This document shows positions 18,198 to 27,716 of a DNA stretch of 64,000 nt, piece after piece. The translations under genes were made by a program, and so were the position numbers. A model generated the notes under the pieces. The model searched no databases, had not been told where the DNA came from, and saw only the letters and a program-made list of their open reading frames with translations. The DNA comes from Tardiphaga sp. vice304 (GTDB lineage Bacteria > Pseudomonadota > Alphaproteobacteria > Rhizobiales > Xanthobacteraceae). Within the stretch, counting starts at the first letter, position 1; the number at the start of each line of letters is the position of its first letter. The stretch lies in assembly GCF_007018905.1 (NCBI RefSeq), contig NZ_CP041402.1, forward strand, positions 682,001 to 746,000, read 5' to 3'.

Positions 18198-19667
18198 ATG
18201 AACAAGCCACTGACCACTTCCGAAATGGCATCGGACGATCTCGGCCCGCTCTATGCGCCTCACAAGAAGGTCTACCCGCAGCATGTCTCGGGCACCTTCC
18301 GTCGCATCAAATGGGGGCTGATGGCATTTTGCCTCGGCGTCTATTACCTGTTGCCCTTCGTGCGCTGGGATCGCGGTATCGGTGCGCCCAACCAGGCGGT
18401 GCTGGTCGATCTCCCGAACAGCCGTTTCTATTTCTTCTTCATCGAGCTGTGGCCGCAGGAAGTCTACTATTTTACCGGCCTGCTGATTCTTGCGGCGCTG
18501 ACGCTGTTTCTGATGAACGCCATCGGCGGCAGGATCTGGTGCGGCTATCTGTGCCCGCAGACGGTGTGGACTGATGTGTTCTATGCCGTCGAGCGCCTGG
18601 TCGAAGGCGACCGCCGCGAGCGCATGAAGAAGGATGCCGATACCGACAAGGGCGGCCTGAAGCTGCAGCGCTTCGCGGAAATCCTGCTGAAGCACTCGAT
18701 CTGGCTGATGATCGCGTGGTGGACCGGCGGCGCCTGGGTATTGTATTTCAACGACGCGCCGACGCTGGTGACGCAGCTCGTTACCTTCCAGGCGCCGATG
18801 ATCGCCTATATCTGGATCGCCATCCTGACCGGCACGACCTATCTGCTGGCCGGATTCGCGCGCGAGCAGGTCTGCGTCTACATGTGCCCGTGGCCGCGCA
18901 TCCAGGCGGCGCTCACTGACGAATGGGCGCTCAACGTCACCTACAAGCGCGATCGTGGCGAAGAACGGACCTCGCTGAAGAAGGCCGCCGAGTTGCGCGC
19001 CGCCGGACAGCCCGCCGGCGATTGCATCGATTGCTATCAATGCGTAGCGGTGTGCCCGACCGGGATCGATATCCGCGACGGTTCGCAGCTCGACTGCATC
19101 CAGTGCGGGCTGTGCATCGACGCCTGCGATACCGTGATGACCAAGGTTGGCCGACCGACCCGCCTGATCGGATACGACAATGACATCAACATCCAGCGCC
19201 GCGCGGAGGGCAAGGCGGAGATCTACAAGATCGTCCGGCCGCGCACGCTGGTCTACGCCGCGATCATCGCCGTGGTCGGCGGCATCATGCTTTATGCGCT
19301 GCTGAATCGCTCGCTGCTCGACGTCAACGTGCTGCACGACCGCAACCCGATCGCGGTGCGGCTCAGCGACGGCTCGATCCGCAATGCCTATACGGTGCGG
19401 CTGCTCAACAAGCGTGGCTTCGATCGCGTCGTAGCCCTCGACATCGAGGGGCCCACCAACGCCGTGGTTCACGTCGTAGGCGCGGATTCGGTCACGCCTG
19501 ATCGGCCGATGATCGTGGTGAAACGCGACAGCACGACCGAATTGCGCGTGCTGGTCACGGCGCCTGCGGCAAGCAATCCCGAGAAATCGATCCCGTTGAA
19601 AATGCGGGTGACGGATCTCGGGCTCGGCGAAGTCGCAACCGGCACCGATAATTTTGTTTCTCCATGA
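18198..19667 (+). CDS. fixG: FixG/CcoG membrane iron-sulphur protein
   Basis: 489 residues. About five hydrophobic segments in the N-terminal half, then two ferredoxin-type 4Fe-4S motifs: C276, C279, C282, C286 (CIDCYQCVAVCP) and C300, C303, C306, C310 (CIQCGLCIDACD). A CxxxCP motif in YMCPWPR lies before them. A C-terminal immunoglobulin-like periplasmic domain (about 365-489) is typical of CcoG. The family is needed for cbb3 oxidase assembly, acting as a cupric reductase. First gene of fixGHIS. Confidence 0.96.
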   Translation: MNKPLTTSEMASDDLGPLYAPHKKVYPQHVSGTFRRIKWGLMAFCLGVYYLLPFVRWDRGIGAPNQAVLVDLPNSRFYFFFIELWPQEVYYFTGLLILAALTLFLMNAIGGRIWCGYLCPQTVWTDVFYAVERLVEGDRRERMKKDADTDKGGLKLQRFAEILLKHSIWLMIAWWTGGAWVLYFNDAPTLVTQLVTFQAPMIAYIWIAILTGTTYLLAGFAREQVCVYMCPWPRIQAALTDEWALNVTYKRDRGEERTSLKKAAELRAAGQPAGDCIDCYQCVAVCPTGIDIRDGSQLDCIQCGLCIDACDTVMTKVGRPTRLIGYDNDINIQRRAEGKAEIYKIVRPRTLVYAAIIAVVGGIMLYALLNRSLLDVNVLHDRNPIAVRLSDGSIRNAYTVRLLNKRGFDRVVALDIEGPTNAVVHVVGADSVTPDRPMIVVKRDSTTELRVLVTAPAASNPEKSIPLKMRVTDLGLGEVATGTDNFVSP

Positions 19668-19686
19668 GCGTTCCGAGGACCACCGC

Positions 19687-20184
19687 ATGAGCACGACCAC
19701 TACTGTCCGACCGTTGACCGGCCGCACCGTCCTGATCTGCCTGATCGCGTTTTTCGGCGTGATCATCGGCGTCAACCTCACCCTGGCGAAATTCGCGATC
19801 GATACGCTGCCGGGTACCGAGGTCGATAGCGCCTACAGTGCCAGCCTCGCTTACGAAAAAGAGATCGTTGCAGCGCACGAGCAGGCCTCGCGGGCTTGGA
19901 AGGTCAATGCCCATGTTGCGCGCGGCGCCGATGGCCGAGCCGAGGTCCGCGTCGAGGCCCGCGACCGCCATGGCGCGCCGATCCAGGGACTGAATTTCTC
20001 GAGCCGGCTGGAGCGCCCGGCGGATCGGCGTGCCGACCGCGCCGTCGAACTCGCCACCTCCGGCACTGCGGCGTATCGCGGCGAAGTGGCGGCGCTGGCG
20101 CCCGGATTGTGGGATCTGGTGCTGGAAGGCGACGTCGCCGGCAAGCGCCTGTTTTTGTCCAAGAACCGCATCGTGCTGAACTAG
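19687..20184 (+). CDS. fixH: FixH family cbb3 assembly protein
   Basis: 165 residues. A single N-terminal membrane segment (TVLICLIAFFGVIIGVNLTL) is followed by a periplasmic beta-rich domain with VDSAYSASLAYEKEIVAA, characteristic of FixH. It is required for cbb3 oxidase biogenesis, probably working with FixI in copper delivery. The ORF continues upstream into fixG, but ATG at 19687, 20 bp after the fixG stop, gives the expected N-terminus. Confidence 0.94.
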   Translation: MSTTTTVRPLTGRTVLICLIAFFGVIIGVNLTLAKFAIDTLPGTEVDSAYSASLAYEKEIVAAHEQASRAWKVNAHVARGADGRAEVRVEARDRHGAPIQGLNFSSRLERPADRRADRAVELATSGTAAYRGEVAALAPGLWDLVLEGDVAGKRLFLSKNRIVLN

Positions 20185-20193
20185 GGACGGCCC

Positions 20194-22386
20194 ATGCAAG
20201 CCACGCGCGACTTCTCGCATTACATCCGGGACCTTGAGCCCGGCCTGTCGCATATCGACCTTGCGGTCGAGGGCGTCAGTTGCGCCGGCTGCATGGCGAA
20301 GATCGAGCGCGGCCTGTCGGCGATCCCCCATGTGACGCTGGCGCGCGTCAACCTCACCGACAAGCGCATCGCGCTGGAGTGGAAGCGCGGAGCGCTGGAT
20401 CCCGGCCGCTTCATCGATCGCCTCGCCGAGTTGGGCTATAAGGCCTATCCGTTCGAGACGGTACGCGCCGAAGCGGTCGAGACCGAGCAGTCGAAATTCC
20501 TGATGCGCTGCCTCGGCGTCGCCGCCTTCGCCACCATGAATGTCATGATGCTGTCGGTACCGGTGTGGTCGGGCAGTGCCGGCGACATGATGCCGGAGCA
20601 GCGCGACTTCTTCCACTGGCTGTCGGCCATCGTCGCGTTGCCGGCGGCGGCGTATGCCGGACAACCCTTTTTCATCTCGGCCTGGCGCGCGCTGCGCGCC
20701 CGCACCACCAATATGGACGTGCCGATCTCGATCGGTGTCATCACCGCGCTGACGATGTCGGTGGTAGAGACCATCCACCACGCCGAGCACGCTTATTTCG
20801 ATGCGGCGATCATGCTGCTGACCTTCCTCTTGTTCGGCCGCTACCTCGACCAGAACATGCGCCGCCGTACCCGCGCGGTGGCCGGCAATCTGGCGGCGCT
20901 GAAGGCCGAGACCGCGACCAAATTCATCTCCGACCAGGAGATCAGCGACGTGCCGGTGGCCGCACTCAGTGTCGGCGATATCGTGCTGCTGCGCCCCGGC
21001 GAGCGTTGCGCGGTCGATGGCACGGTGATCGAGGGTCATTCCGAGATCGACCAGAGCCTGATCACCGGCGAGACCTTGTATGCCCCGGCCGAGCGCGGCA
21101 CTGCGGTCTATGCGGGCACCATGAACATTTCCGGTACGCTGCGGATCCGGGTCTCGGCGGCGACCGAAGGCACGCTGCTGGCCGAGATCACCCGGTTGCT
21201 CGACCACGCGCTGCAGGCGCGCTCGCGCTACGTGATGCTGGCGGACCGCGCCTCGCGCCTCTATGCGCCGGTGGTGCATGCGGCGGCGTTGCTGACGATG
21301 TTCGGCTGGGTGCTGGCGGGGGCGAGCTGGCATGATTCGATCGTCACGGCCGTCGCGGTGCTGATCATCACCTGCCCCTGTGCCCTCGGCCTCGCCATCC
21401 CGACCGTGCAGACCGTAGCGGCCGGCGCCATGTTCCGGGCCGGCGTGCTGCTCAATTCCGGCGACGCCATCGAGCGCACCGCGGCGGTCGATCACGTCGT
21501 GTTCGACAAGACCGGCACGCTGACGATGCCGGATCTCGACCTCACCAACGGCGCGCAGATCCCGCCGGAGATGCTGGAGCTCGCCGGCCGGCTGGCGCTG
21601 GCCAGCCATCATCCGGTGGCGGCCGCGGTCGCGCGCGCGTCCGGCGCCAGATTGCCGCTCACGGGCATCGTCGAACAGCCGGGCCAGGGCGTTCACGGCG
21701 TCGTCGATGGCGTCGAGGTCCGGCTCGGCCGGCCGTCGTTCTGCGACGCCGACGACATGGCCAATGCCATTCTCAGCAACGATCCGGAAATGTCCGCGGT
21801 AGCGTTCCGCCATGGCGACACCCGCTACGTCTTTGCGGTCCGCCAGCAGCTTCGCCCCGATGCGCAGGCGACGGTGGCGGCGCTGCACCGCCGCGGCATC
21901 AAAGTGGAAATCCTGTCGGGCGACCGCGAACCTGCAGTGGAAGCCGCGGCAGAAAGCCTCGGAATCGTGGAATGGCGCGCCGGCGTCACGCCGGCCGAAA
22001 AGATCGCGCGCATCAGCGAATTGAAGGCGCAGGGCGTCAAGGTGATGATGGTCGGCGACGGCCTCAACGACGCGCCGGCGCTGGCCGCGGCGCATGTCTC
22101 GATGTCGCCGATCTCGGCCGCGCATCTCAGCCAGGCCACCGCCGATCTCGTCTTTCTCGGCAAGCCGCTGGCGCCGGTAGTGGCCGCGATCGACTATTCG
22201 CGCAAGGCGCTTGGCATCATGCGGCAGAATTTGTGGCTGGCGGTGATCTACAACGCGCTGGCGGTGCCGATCGCGATCGCCGGACTGGTGACGCCGCTGA
22301 TCGCCGCAATCGCGATGTCGGGGTCGTCGATCCTGGTGATGCTCAATGCGGTGCGCGCACGCCGCGTGGCAAAGGAGAGCGTCTGA
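20194..22386 (+). CDS. fixI: FixI/CcoI copper-transporting P1B-type ATPase
   Basis: 730 residues. An N-terminal heavy-metal-associated domain has CAGC (C30-C33), and eight predicted membrane segments include the metal-binding CPC at 394-396 (ITCPCALG). The phosphorylated Asp is D438 in DKTGTLT, and GDGLND is near the C-terminus. It pumps copper across the inner membrane for insertion into FixN. Its stop overlaps the fixS start (TGATG). Confidence 0.97.
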   Translation: MQATRDFSHYIRDLEPGLSHIDLAVEGVSCAGCMAKIERGLSAIPHVTLARVNLTDKRIALEWKRGALDPGRFIDRLAELGYKAYPFETVRAEAVETEQSKFLMRCLGVAAFATMNVMMLSVPVWSGSAGDMMPEQRDFFHWLSAIVALPAAAYAGQPFFISAWRALRARTTNMDVPISIGVITALTMSVVETIHHAEHAYFDAAIMLLTFLLFGRYLDQNMRRRTRAVAGNLAALKAETATKFISDQEISDVPVAALSVGDIVLLRPGERCAVDGTVIEGHSEIDQSLITGETLYAPAERGTAVYAGTMNISGTLRIRVSAATEGTLLAEITRLLDHALQARSRYVMLADRASRLYAPVVHAAALLTMFGWVLAGASWHDSIVTAVAVLIITCPCALGLAIPTVQTVAAGAMFRAGVLLNSGDAIERTAAVDHVVFDKTGTLTMPDLDLTNGAQIPPEMLELAGRLALASHHPVAAAVARASGARLPLTGIVEQPGQGVHGVVDGVEVRLGRPSFCDADDMANAILSNDPEMSAVAFRHGDTRYVFAVRQQLRPDAQATVAALHRRGIKVEILSGDREPAVEAAAESLGIVEWRAGVTPAEKIARISELKAQGVKVMMVGDGLNDAPALAAAHVSMSPISAAHLSQATADLVFLGKPLAPVVAAIDYSRKALGIMRQNLWLAVIYNALAVPIAIAGLVTPLIAAIAMSGSSILVMLNAVRARRVAKESV

Positions 22387-22565
22387 TGGAAGTACTGGTC
22401 ATCCTCGTGCCGCTGGCGCTCGCGCTTGGCCTAGTTGGGCTCGGCGGCTTCTTGTGGTCGTTGAAATCAGGGCAATATGACGATCTCGACGGCGCCGCGT
22501 GGCGCGCTCTGGCGGATGATGAGCCGGCCACCCCGACCCCTGCGCATCCGGCGGATCGGCCGTAA
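22386..22565 (+). CDS. fixS: FixS/CcoS cbb3 oxidase maturation protein
   Basis: 59 residues, one membrane segment (LVILVPLALALGLVGLGGFLWSL) followed by KSGQYDDLDGAAWR, the signature of CcoS. It is required for cofactor insertion into cbb3 oxidase. The start codon shares its A with the fixI stop. The gene ends directly against the stop codon of the convergent antiporter, leaving no room for a separate terminator. Confidence 0.95.
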   Translation: MEVLVILVPLALALGLVGLGGFLWSLKSGQYDDLDGAAWRALADDEPATPTPAHPADRP

Positions 22566-24146
22566 CTACACAAACCGCCGCACATTGACCTCTTCGAGGT
22601 CGAGCCCCCGCTCGATCTCGTGCAGCACTGAATCGTGGATTTCGCCGCTGCGGTGCATCCGCAGCAGTTCGGTGCGGCCGGCGGCGTTGGCCGCCAGCAC
22701 CGCGTTGTAATGGTCGGTGCGATGCGGCGCCAGCGTTTCGCTCTCTTCTGAAAAGCGCTTCGCGGCGTTGACCCGATAATTGTACTGCTCGATCAGCCGT
22801 GGGTGGCGATGGGTGCCGTCCGGCTTCAGCGACTCTTTTTCGAGGGCAGCGAGTTGCGCCGCAGCGACGCGCGCGCGAGCCTGCGCTTCGGTCAGTTGCG
22901 GCCCATGCGCCAGCGTGAAGTCCTCCTTCACCAGCAGCCTCGCCAGTGGCGCCAGCGTGGTGCCTTGCAGCAGCACGGTGACCAGGATCACCGCGAAGGT
23001 GACGGCGAGAATAAAATCCCGACCGGGGAATCCTTCCGGCAGCGACAGCGCGATGGCCAGGCTGACCACGCCGCGCATGCCGGCCCACCCCATGATGAAT
23101 GGCACCGCCAGCGGCGGATAGGGGTCGCGCGCGCGGAGCGACGGCAGCAGCAGCCGCGGCAGATAGGTCCCCAGATAGATCCAGACGAAACGCGCCAGGA
23201 TCACCGTGCCGACAATCGCCGCCGTGGCGGGCAACAGACCAAGCAGCGCGTCTGTATTGCCCAGCCGGGACAGGATGCCGCGCAGCGACAGCCCGATCAG
23301 AATGAACACCAGCGACTCTAGCGCGAACACCACGACGCCCCACACCGCCAAAGCGCGGGTCCGCGTCGCGGCGTTGATCACTTCATGCTGCTTCCAGCCC
23401 AGAATGATGCCGCAGGCGACGGTCGAGAGCACGCCGGACACGCCGAGCTTTTCGGCCGCGATGTACGACATCCAGGCATTGAGGAAGGTCCAGACGATGA
23501 TCAGGTCGCTGTCGCGGATGCGCTTCATGACGAAGATCGACACGACGGCGAAAGCGACGCCCATGGCAATGCCGCCGATGCCGAGCCAGGCAAAGGACAG
23601 CGACGCCTCACCGATCGAGAAGCTGCCGGTCAATGCGGCGGCCACGGCGAAGCGGAATAGCACAAGGCCGGAAGCGTCGTTGACCAGGCTCTCACCCTCC
23701 AGCAGCACGACCACCCGTCGCGGCAGCGGCACCGAGGACAGCACCGCCTTGGCGGCCACCGCATCCGGCGGCGAGACGATGGCACCGAGCGCGAAACACA
23801 CCGCCCATGGCAGCGACGGCATCACCCAATGCGTGACGGCGCCGACCACCAGCGTGGTGAAGAACACCGCGCCGACCGCAAGCTGCAGGATGATGCGGAT
23901 ATCGGCGCGAAAATCCCGCCATGAGGTAAACCACGCGCTCGACATCAACAGCGGCGGCAGGAACAGCACCAGCACCAGGTCGGGATCGATCTCGACATCC
24001 GGCGCGCCGGGAATCAGTGCGAAACAGACGCCGCCGAGGATCAGCGCCGCCGCCGGCGGCAGCTTCAGCCGACGCGCGACAATATCGAGCGCGACGATCA
24101 CGGCCATCAAGAGCAGGATCAGTTCGAAGCGGGCAACACGGGACAT
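22566..24146 (-). CDS. CPA1-family Na+/H+ antiporter
   Basis: 526 residues. About twelve membrane helices over the first 400 residues contain the ion-site motifs SPPDAVAAKAV and GESLVNDASGLVLFRF. A soluble C-terminal tail of about 110 residues is Ala/Arg rich (LTEAQARARVAAAQLAALEKES). It exchanges monovalent cations for protons across the inner membrane. The frame is open for another 106 codons upstream, but that region is repeat DNA; ATG at 24144-24146 has AAGG 6 nt upstream and begins directly before helix 1. It is convergent with fixGHIS and probably unrelated in function. Confidence 0.9.
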   Translation of the reverse strand: MSRVARFELILLLMAVIVALDIVARRLKLPPAAALILGGVCFALIPGAPDVEIDPDLVLVLFLPPLLMSSAWFTSWRDFRADIRIILQLAVGAVFFTTLVVGAVTHWVMPSLPWAVCFALGAIVSPPDAVAAKAVLSSVPLPRRVVVLLEGESLVNDASGLVLFRFAVAAALTGSFSIGEASLSFAWLGIGGIAMGVAFAVVSIFVMKRIRDSDLIIVWTFLNAWMSYIAAEKLGVSGVLSTVACGIILGWKQHEVINAATRTRALAVWGVVVFALESLVFILIGLSLRGILSRLGNTDALLGLLPATAAIVGTVILARFVWIYLGTYLPRLLLPSLRARDPYPPLAVPFIMGWAGMRGVVSLAIALSLPEGFPGRDFILAVTFAVILVTVLLQGTTLAPLARLLVKEDFTLAHGPQLTEAQARARVAAAQLAALEKESLKPDGTHRHPRLIEQYNYRVNAAKRFSEESETLAPHRTDHYNAVLAANAAGRTELLRMHRSGEIHDSVLHEIERGLDLEEVNVRRFV

Positions 24147-24290
24147 GCGAGCCTTTTGAGAAGATGCGGCGGGACGAAATGCGCCCGCGATCGTCATTTT
24201 TCGCAAATGTTCGGCTGGCTGTACAGGTTCGGCCCGGCGGCTTTCGTTGTACGCAGCTTGCCTGAATTGCCGACACCTCGGCTCCATCGT

Positions 24291-24410
24291 CCCCTCCCTC
24301 CTCGTGGGGGAGGGTGGCCGCGCGAAAGCGCGGACGGGAGCGGGGGGCGCCACAAGCGACGTCGATTGCGGCTCCCCTCTACCTGACCCTCCCCCGCAAG
24401 GGGAGGGGAC
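24291..24410. repeat. Intergenic palindromic repeat, family A
   Basis: Starts CCCCTCCCTCCTCG-TGGGGGAGGG and ends in the related palindrome CCCTCCCCCGCAAGGGGAGGGG, with a CCGCGCGAAAGCGCGG hairpin between. Related copies occur at 45837-45984 and 50600-50737, and as a fragment at 51560-51585. It fills most of the 368-bp gap between the antiporter and the glycosyltransferase. Confidence 0.75.
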
Positions 24411-24469
24411 ACTGCTGACGGTGTTTGTGACTTGAAGGACGATGCTGGGAATACAACACAACAAAAAGG

Positions 24470-24497
24470 GCGACCCTCCGGCCGCCCCTTGTGTGCT
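24470..24497 (-). terminator. Rho-independent terminator of the glycosyltransferase gene
   Basis: On the minus strand AAGGGGCG, a 10-nt GC-rich loop and CGCCCTTTTT form a GC-rich stem ending in a T run, 18 bp beyond the glycosyltransferase stop codon. The stem has one bulged base. Confidence 0.75.
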
Positions 24498-24514
24498 GCT
24501 ATCAATCGCCCGCG

Positions 24515-25582
24515 TTATTCCGCGCTCTGCACCAGCCTGATCTTCGGCACGCCGGTATCCGTCAGGTCGCGGTAGCAGGCCATGTAGTCCAGCGCCATTC
24601 GTCGCGCGGTGAAGCGCGTTTCGAACTGCTTGCGTATCGCCGTGCGGTCCACGCCCTGCAGACGCCCAACCGCCGCCACTGCGCTGGTCTCGTCCTCGAC
24701 GATGAAACCGGTCAGCCCCTGGTCGATGATCTCCGGCACCGAGCCGCGGTTATATGCGATCACCGGCGTGCCGCAGGCCATCGATTCGATCATCACCAAG
24801 CCGAACGGCTCCGGCCAGTCGATCGGCAGCAGCAGGCCGATCGCACCTGACAGGAACTGCGGCTTCTCGTGGTCGCCGATCTCGCCGATGTATTCGATCA
24901 GCGGATGATCCATCAGCGGACGCACCACGGCCTCATAGTACTCCTGGTCGGCGCGGTCGATCTTGGCGGCGATCTTCAAGGGAATGCCGGCGCGGATCGC
25001 GATCTTGATGGCGCGGTCGACGCCCTTCTCGGGCGCGATGCGGCCAAGCACCGCCAGATAGCTCGGCACAATGTCCTGCGGCGTCAGCAGGTTTTCCGGA
25101 ATGCCGTGATAGATCGTGCGCACGAAGTTCGCCTGCGGCACCGGACGGCGCTGCGCATTCGAGATCGACACCACCGGCGCCTTGTTGAAGGTGGTGAACA
25201 CCGGTTGGTGTTCCGGCAGATCAAGCCGGCCGTGCAGCGTGGTGAGAAACGGCGTCGGCTGGCGCGCGAACAGTGAGAACGGATAGTAGTCGAGATGAAA
25301 GTGGAGGAAATCGAATTCCTCGTCGTCACACTTCTGGCGCACACGCTCCAGCATCTCCATGTGCAGCGCGTTGGGATCGCGAACCGATCCGTCGAGCCGC
25401 AGCGCTTTCGGCCAGCCGGCGTCGAGTTTTGCGGATGTCACTGAATCGCCGCTGGCAAAGAGGGTTACGTCATTTCCGAGAGCTACCAGCTCTTCAGTCA
25501 ACCAGTGCACGACCCGTTCGGTGCCGCCATAGAGTTTCGGGGGAACGGCTTCGGTAAGCGGAGCAACCTGCGCGATGCGCAT
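24515..25582 (-). CDS. GT4-family glycosyltransferase
   Basis: 355 residues, GT-B fold. The N-terminal half has the acceptor-domain glycine loop PPKLYGGTERVV and HFHLDYYPFS. The C-terminal half has VLGRIAPEKGVDRAI (nucleotide-sugar site with R and K) and the EX7E-type motif EPFGLVMIESMACGTPVIAYNRGSVPEII. It probably transfers a sugar to a glycan in the cytoplasm; the donor and product cannot be told. It is divergent from an ABC exporter and a debranching-type glucosidase, which suggests a shared glucan pathway. Confidence 0.9.
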   Translation of the reverse strand: MRIAQVAPLTEAVPPKLYGGTERVVHWLTEELVALGNDVTLFASGDSVTSAKLDAGWPKALRLDGSVRDPNALHMEMLERVRQKCDDEEFDFLHFHLDYYPFSLFARQPTPFLTTLHGRLDLPEHQPVFTTFNKAPVVSISNAQRRPVPQANFVRTIYHGIPENLLTPQDIVPSYLAVLGRIAPEKGVDRAIKIAIRAGIPLKIAAKIDRADQEYYEAVVRPLMDHPLIEYIGEIGDHEKPQFLSGAIGLLLPIDWPEPFGLVMIESMACGTPVIAYNRGSVPEIIDQGLTGFIVEDETSAVAAVGRLQGVDRTAIRKQFETRFTARRMALDYMACYRDLTDTGVPKIRLVQSAE

Positions 25583-25877
25583 CTAAACTTCTCCTGTGAT
25601 CGGGTTGATGATGAGAGCTCGTCTCCGGCACCGGCATTGCCTGATCGGGAACGTTCTCGCATATGCGAAGTTCCTGACTGACATGCGCACTTCGTCCACA
25701 CTGTGGTCTTGCTGATGCCATTTCGTCCGTTCAACTTCCCGACACTGACGATGCTGCCAAATTGTTGCGCAGTGATGGCGAGAGCATGGAATTTTGCGAA
25801 TGGCGTTGTTGACACCGGCGAGCGTACCCGCGTCGCCGCTAGATTCCGGTTCTCCTCCAACAGGTTCGAACAGCACG

Positions 25878-27644
25878 ATGGATAGTCTTTCCGGCTACGC
25901 GCAGCGGCCGTTTGCTTTTGTGATGCGCTACATCCAGCGACGCTCTGCATCGCATCTCATCATCCTGCTTTCGGTGCTTGCAGCCGTCGCCTGTTCGGTG
26001 GGAACTCAATACGGAATCAAATTTCTGGTCGACGGGCTGTCGGCGGGGCCGAATTCGTCCGGCAACGGCGTCTGGCTTGCCTTTATTTTACTGGTGACGC
26101 TGATTTCCGCGGATATGTTCTTGTGGCGGGTGGCGAGTTGGACGGCGAGCTTCACCTTTGTCGGCGTGACCGGCGATCTTCGCCGCGATATTTTTCGCCA
26201 CCTCACCGGGCATGCGCCGAGCTATTTCACCGAAAAACTGCCGGGCATGCTGACCAGCCGCATTACCGCCACATCGAACGCGGTGTTCACCGTTGAAAAC
26301 ATGTTCGTGTGGAATGTGATGCCGCCATGCGTCGCCACAATTGCGGCGATTGCGCTGATCGGCACGGTCAGCCTGCCGATGGCGCTGGGCCTTGCGGTGG
26401 TCGCTGGCGGCGTCGTGGTGATGATGTTCAAGATGGCCGCGGGCGGCAAGGCGTTGCATGACGACTTCGCCGACAAGGCCGCTGCGGTCGACGGCGAGAT
26501 GGTCGATGTCATCAACAACATGCCGCTGGTCCGCGCCTTCTGCGGGCTGGGTTTCGAGCACGCCCGCTTCGACGCCACCGTCGACAAGGAACTGAACGCC
26601 CGCGGCCGCAGCCTGCGCTATCTGGAAAAGCTGCGCCTGACCCACGCAGCGATTACCGTGGTGTTGACCATCGGCCTGCTCGGCTGGGCGATCCTGTTGT
26701 GGCAGCGTGGCGGCGCCTCGACCGGCGACGTCGTTCTCATCTGCACGCTGGGTCTCTCGATCCTGCACGCGACACGCGATCTCGCGGTCGCTCTGGTCGA
26801 CGTCACCCAACATGTCGCACGTCTCTCCGAAGCGCTCGCCACCTTATTGGTGCCGCATGAACTGAGCGACCATCCGGAAGCTGAGAACCTGGTCAAATCC
26901 GGCGCGGCGATCGCCTTCAACGACATCTTTTTTACCTATCCAGGCGGCCTGCCGGTGTTCGACAAGTTCACCCTGCGCCTGCACGCCGGCCAGCGCGTCG
27001 GTCTGGTCGGTCAGTCCGGTGGCGGCAAGTCGAGCCTGTTCGTGCTGTTGCAGCGCTTCTACGACGTACAGAGCGGCAGCATCACCATCGACGGACAGGA
27101 CATTTCGCGGGTAACTCAGCACAGCCTGCGCCAGGCGATCTCCGTGGTTCCCCAGGATATCTCGCTGTTCCATCGCTCGATCATGGAAAACATTCGCTAC
27201 GGCCGCCCCGGCGCCACCGACGAGGAAGTGATGCGCGCCGCGATTGCCGCGCGATGCGACTTCGTCGAGACGCTGCCCGAGGGGCTGCACACCCAGGTCG
27301 GCGACCGCGGCGTCAAACTGTCGGGGGGCCAGCGGCAACGCATCGCGATCGCCCGCGCGTTCCTCAAGGACGCGCCGATCCTGTTACTGGACGAGGCGAC
27401 CGCCGCGCTCGACAGCGAATCCGAGGAAGCGATCCGCGAGGCGCTGCAGCGCCTGATGCGCGGCCGCACCGTGATTGCGATCGCACATCGTCTGGCTACG
27501 CTGCGCAATTTTGACCGCGTCGTCATGCTGCAGGGCGGCAAGATCATCGAGGACGGCAAACCGGGCAGCCTGATGCAAGGCAGCGGGCCGTATCGCGAAC
27601 TCGTGACTCAGGAAATGAACCGGCTCGCGCAACACGCGGCCTGA
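25878..27644 (+). CDS. ABC exporter, fused permease and ATPase
   Basis: 588 residues, a half-transporter that should dimerise. Residues about 20-300 carry six membrane helices and a type I exporter fold. Residues about 340-585 are the ATPase with Walker A GQSGGGKSS, signature LSGGQRQR, Walker B ILLLDEATAALDSES and H-loop IAHRLATL. The frame opens 28 codons earlier from a TTG, but ATG at 25878 begins shortly before the first helix and is preferred. The substrate is unknown; the neighbours (glycosyltransferase, debranching enzyme) make a glucan or glycolipid more likely than a drug. Confidence 0.92.
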   Translation: MDSLSGYAQRPFAFVMRYIQRRSASHLIILLSVLAAVACSVGTQYGIKFLVDGLSAGPNSSGNGVWLAFILLVTLISADMFLWRVASWTASFTFVGVTGDLRRDIFRHLTGHAPSYFTEKLPGMLTSRITATSNAVFTVENMFVWNVMPPCVATIAAIALIGTVSLPMALGLAVVAGGVVVMMFKMAAGGKALHDDFADKAAAVDGEMVDVINNMPLVRAFCGLGFEHARFDATVDKELNARGRSLRYLEKLRLTHAAITVVLTIGLLGWAILLWQRGGASTGDVVLICTLGLSILHATRDLAVALVDVTQHVARLSEALATLLVPHELSDHPEAENLVKSGAAIAFNDIFFTYPGGLPVFDKFTLRLHAGQRVGLVGQSGGGKSSLFVLLQRFYDVQSGSITIDGQDISRVTQHSLRQAISVVPQDISLFHRSIMENIRYGRPGATDEEVMRAAIAARCDFVETLPEGLHTQVGDRGVKLSGGQRQRIAIARAFLKDAPILLLDEATAALDSESEEAIREALQRLMRGRTVIAIAHRLATLRNFDRVVMLQGGKIIEDGKPGSLMQGSGPYRELVTQEMNRLAQHAA

Positions 27645-27716
27645 CCGTTTTAGCATTCTGCGCTGAGTCGCCCTGCGGAGAATCCTCCGCGCACCAACAA
27701 CCGGTCGAGGTCCCTC

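Noticed and set aside
18042..19781. 579-codon minus-strand ORF opposite fixG
   Set aside because: Antisense shadow of fixG; composition bias only, and it crosses gene borders.
19555..22125. 856-codon minus-strand ORF opposite fixI and fixH
   Set aside because: It is the antisense shadow of two clear genes, with low-complexity His/Arg/Asp-rich translation and no motif.
22565..22566. Terminator between convergent fixS and the antiporter gene
   Set aside because: The stop codons abut directly, and I see no hairpin with a T run on either strand in the immediate surroundings.
24291..24410. Possible CRISPR-like or tRNA-like array between the antiporter and glycosyltransferase
   Set aside because: The palindromes are nested hairpins of one repeat family without regular spacers, and copies occur elsewhere between genes.
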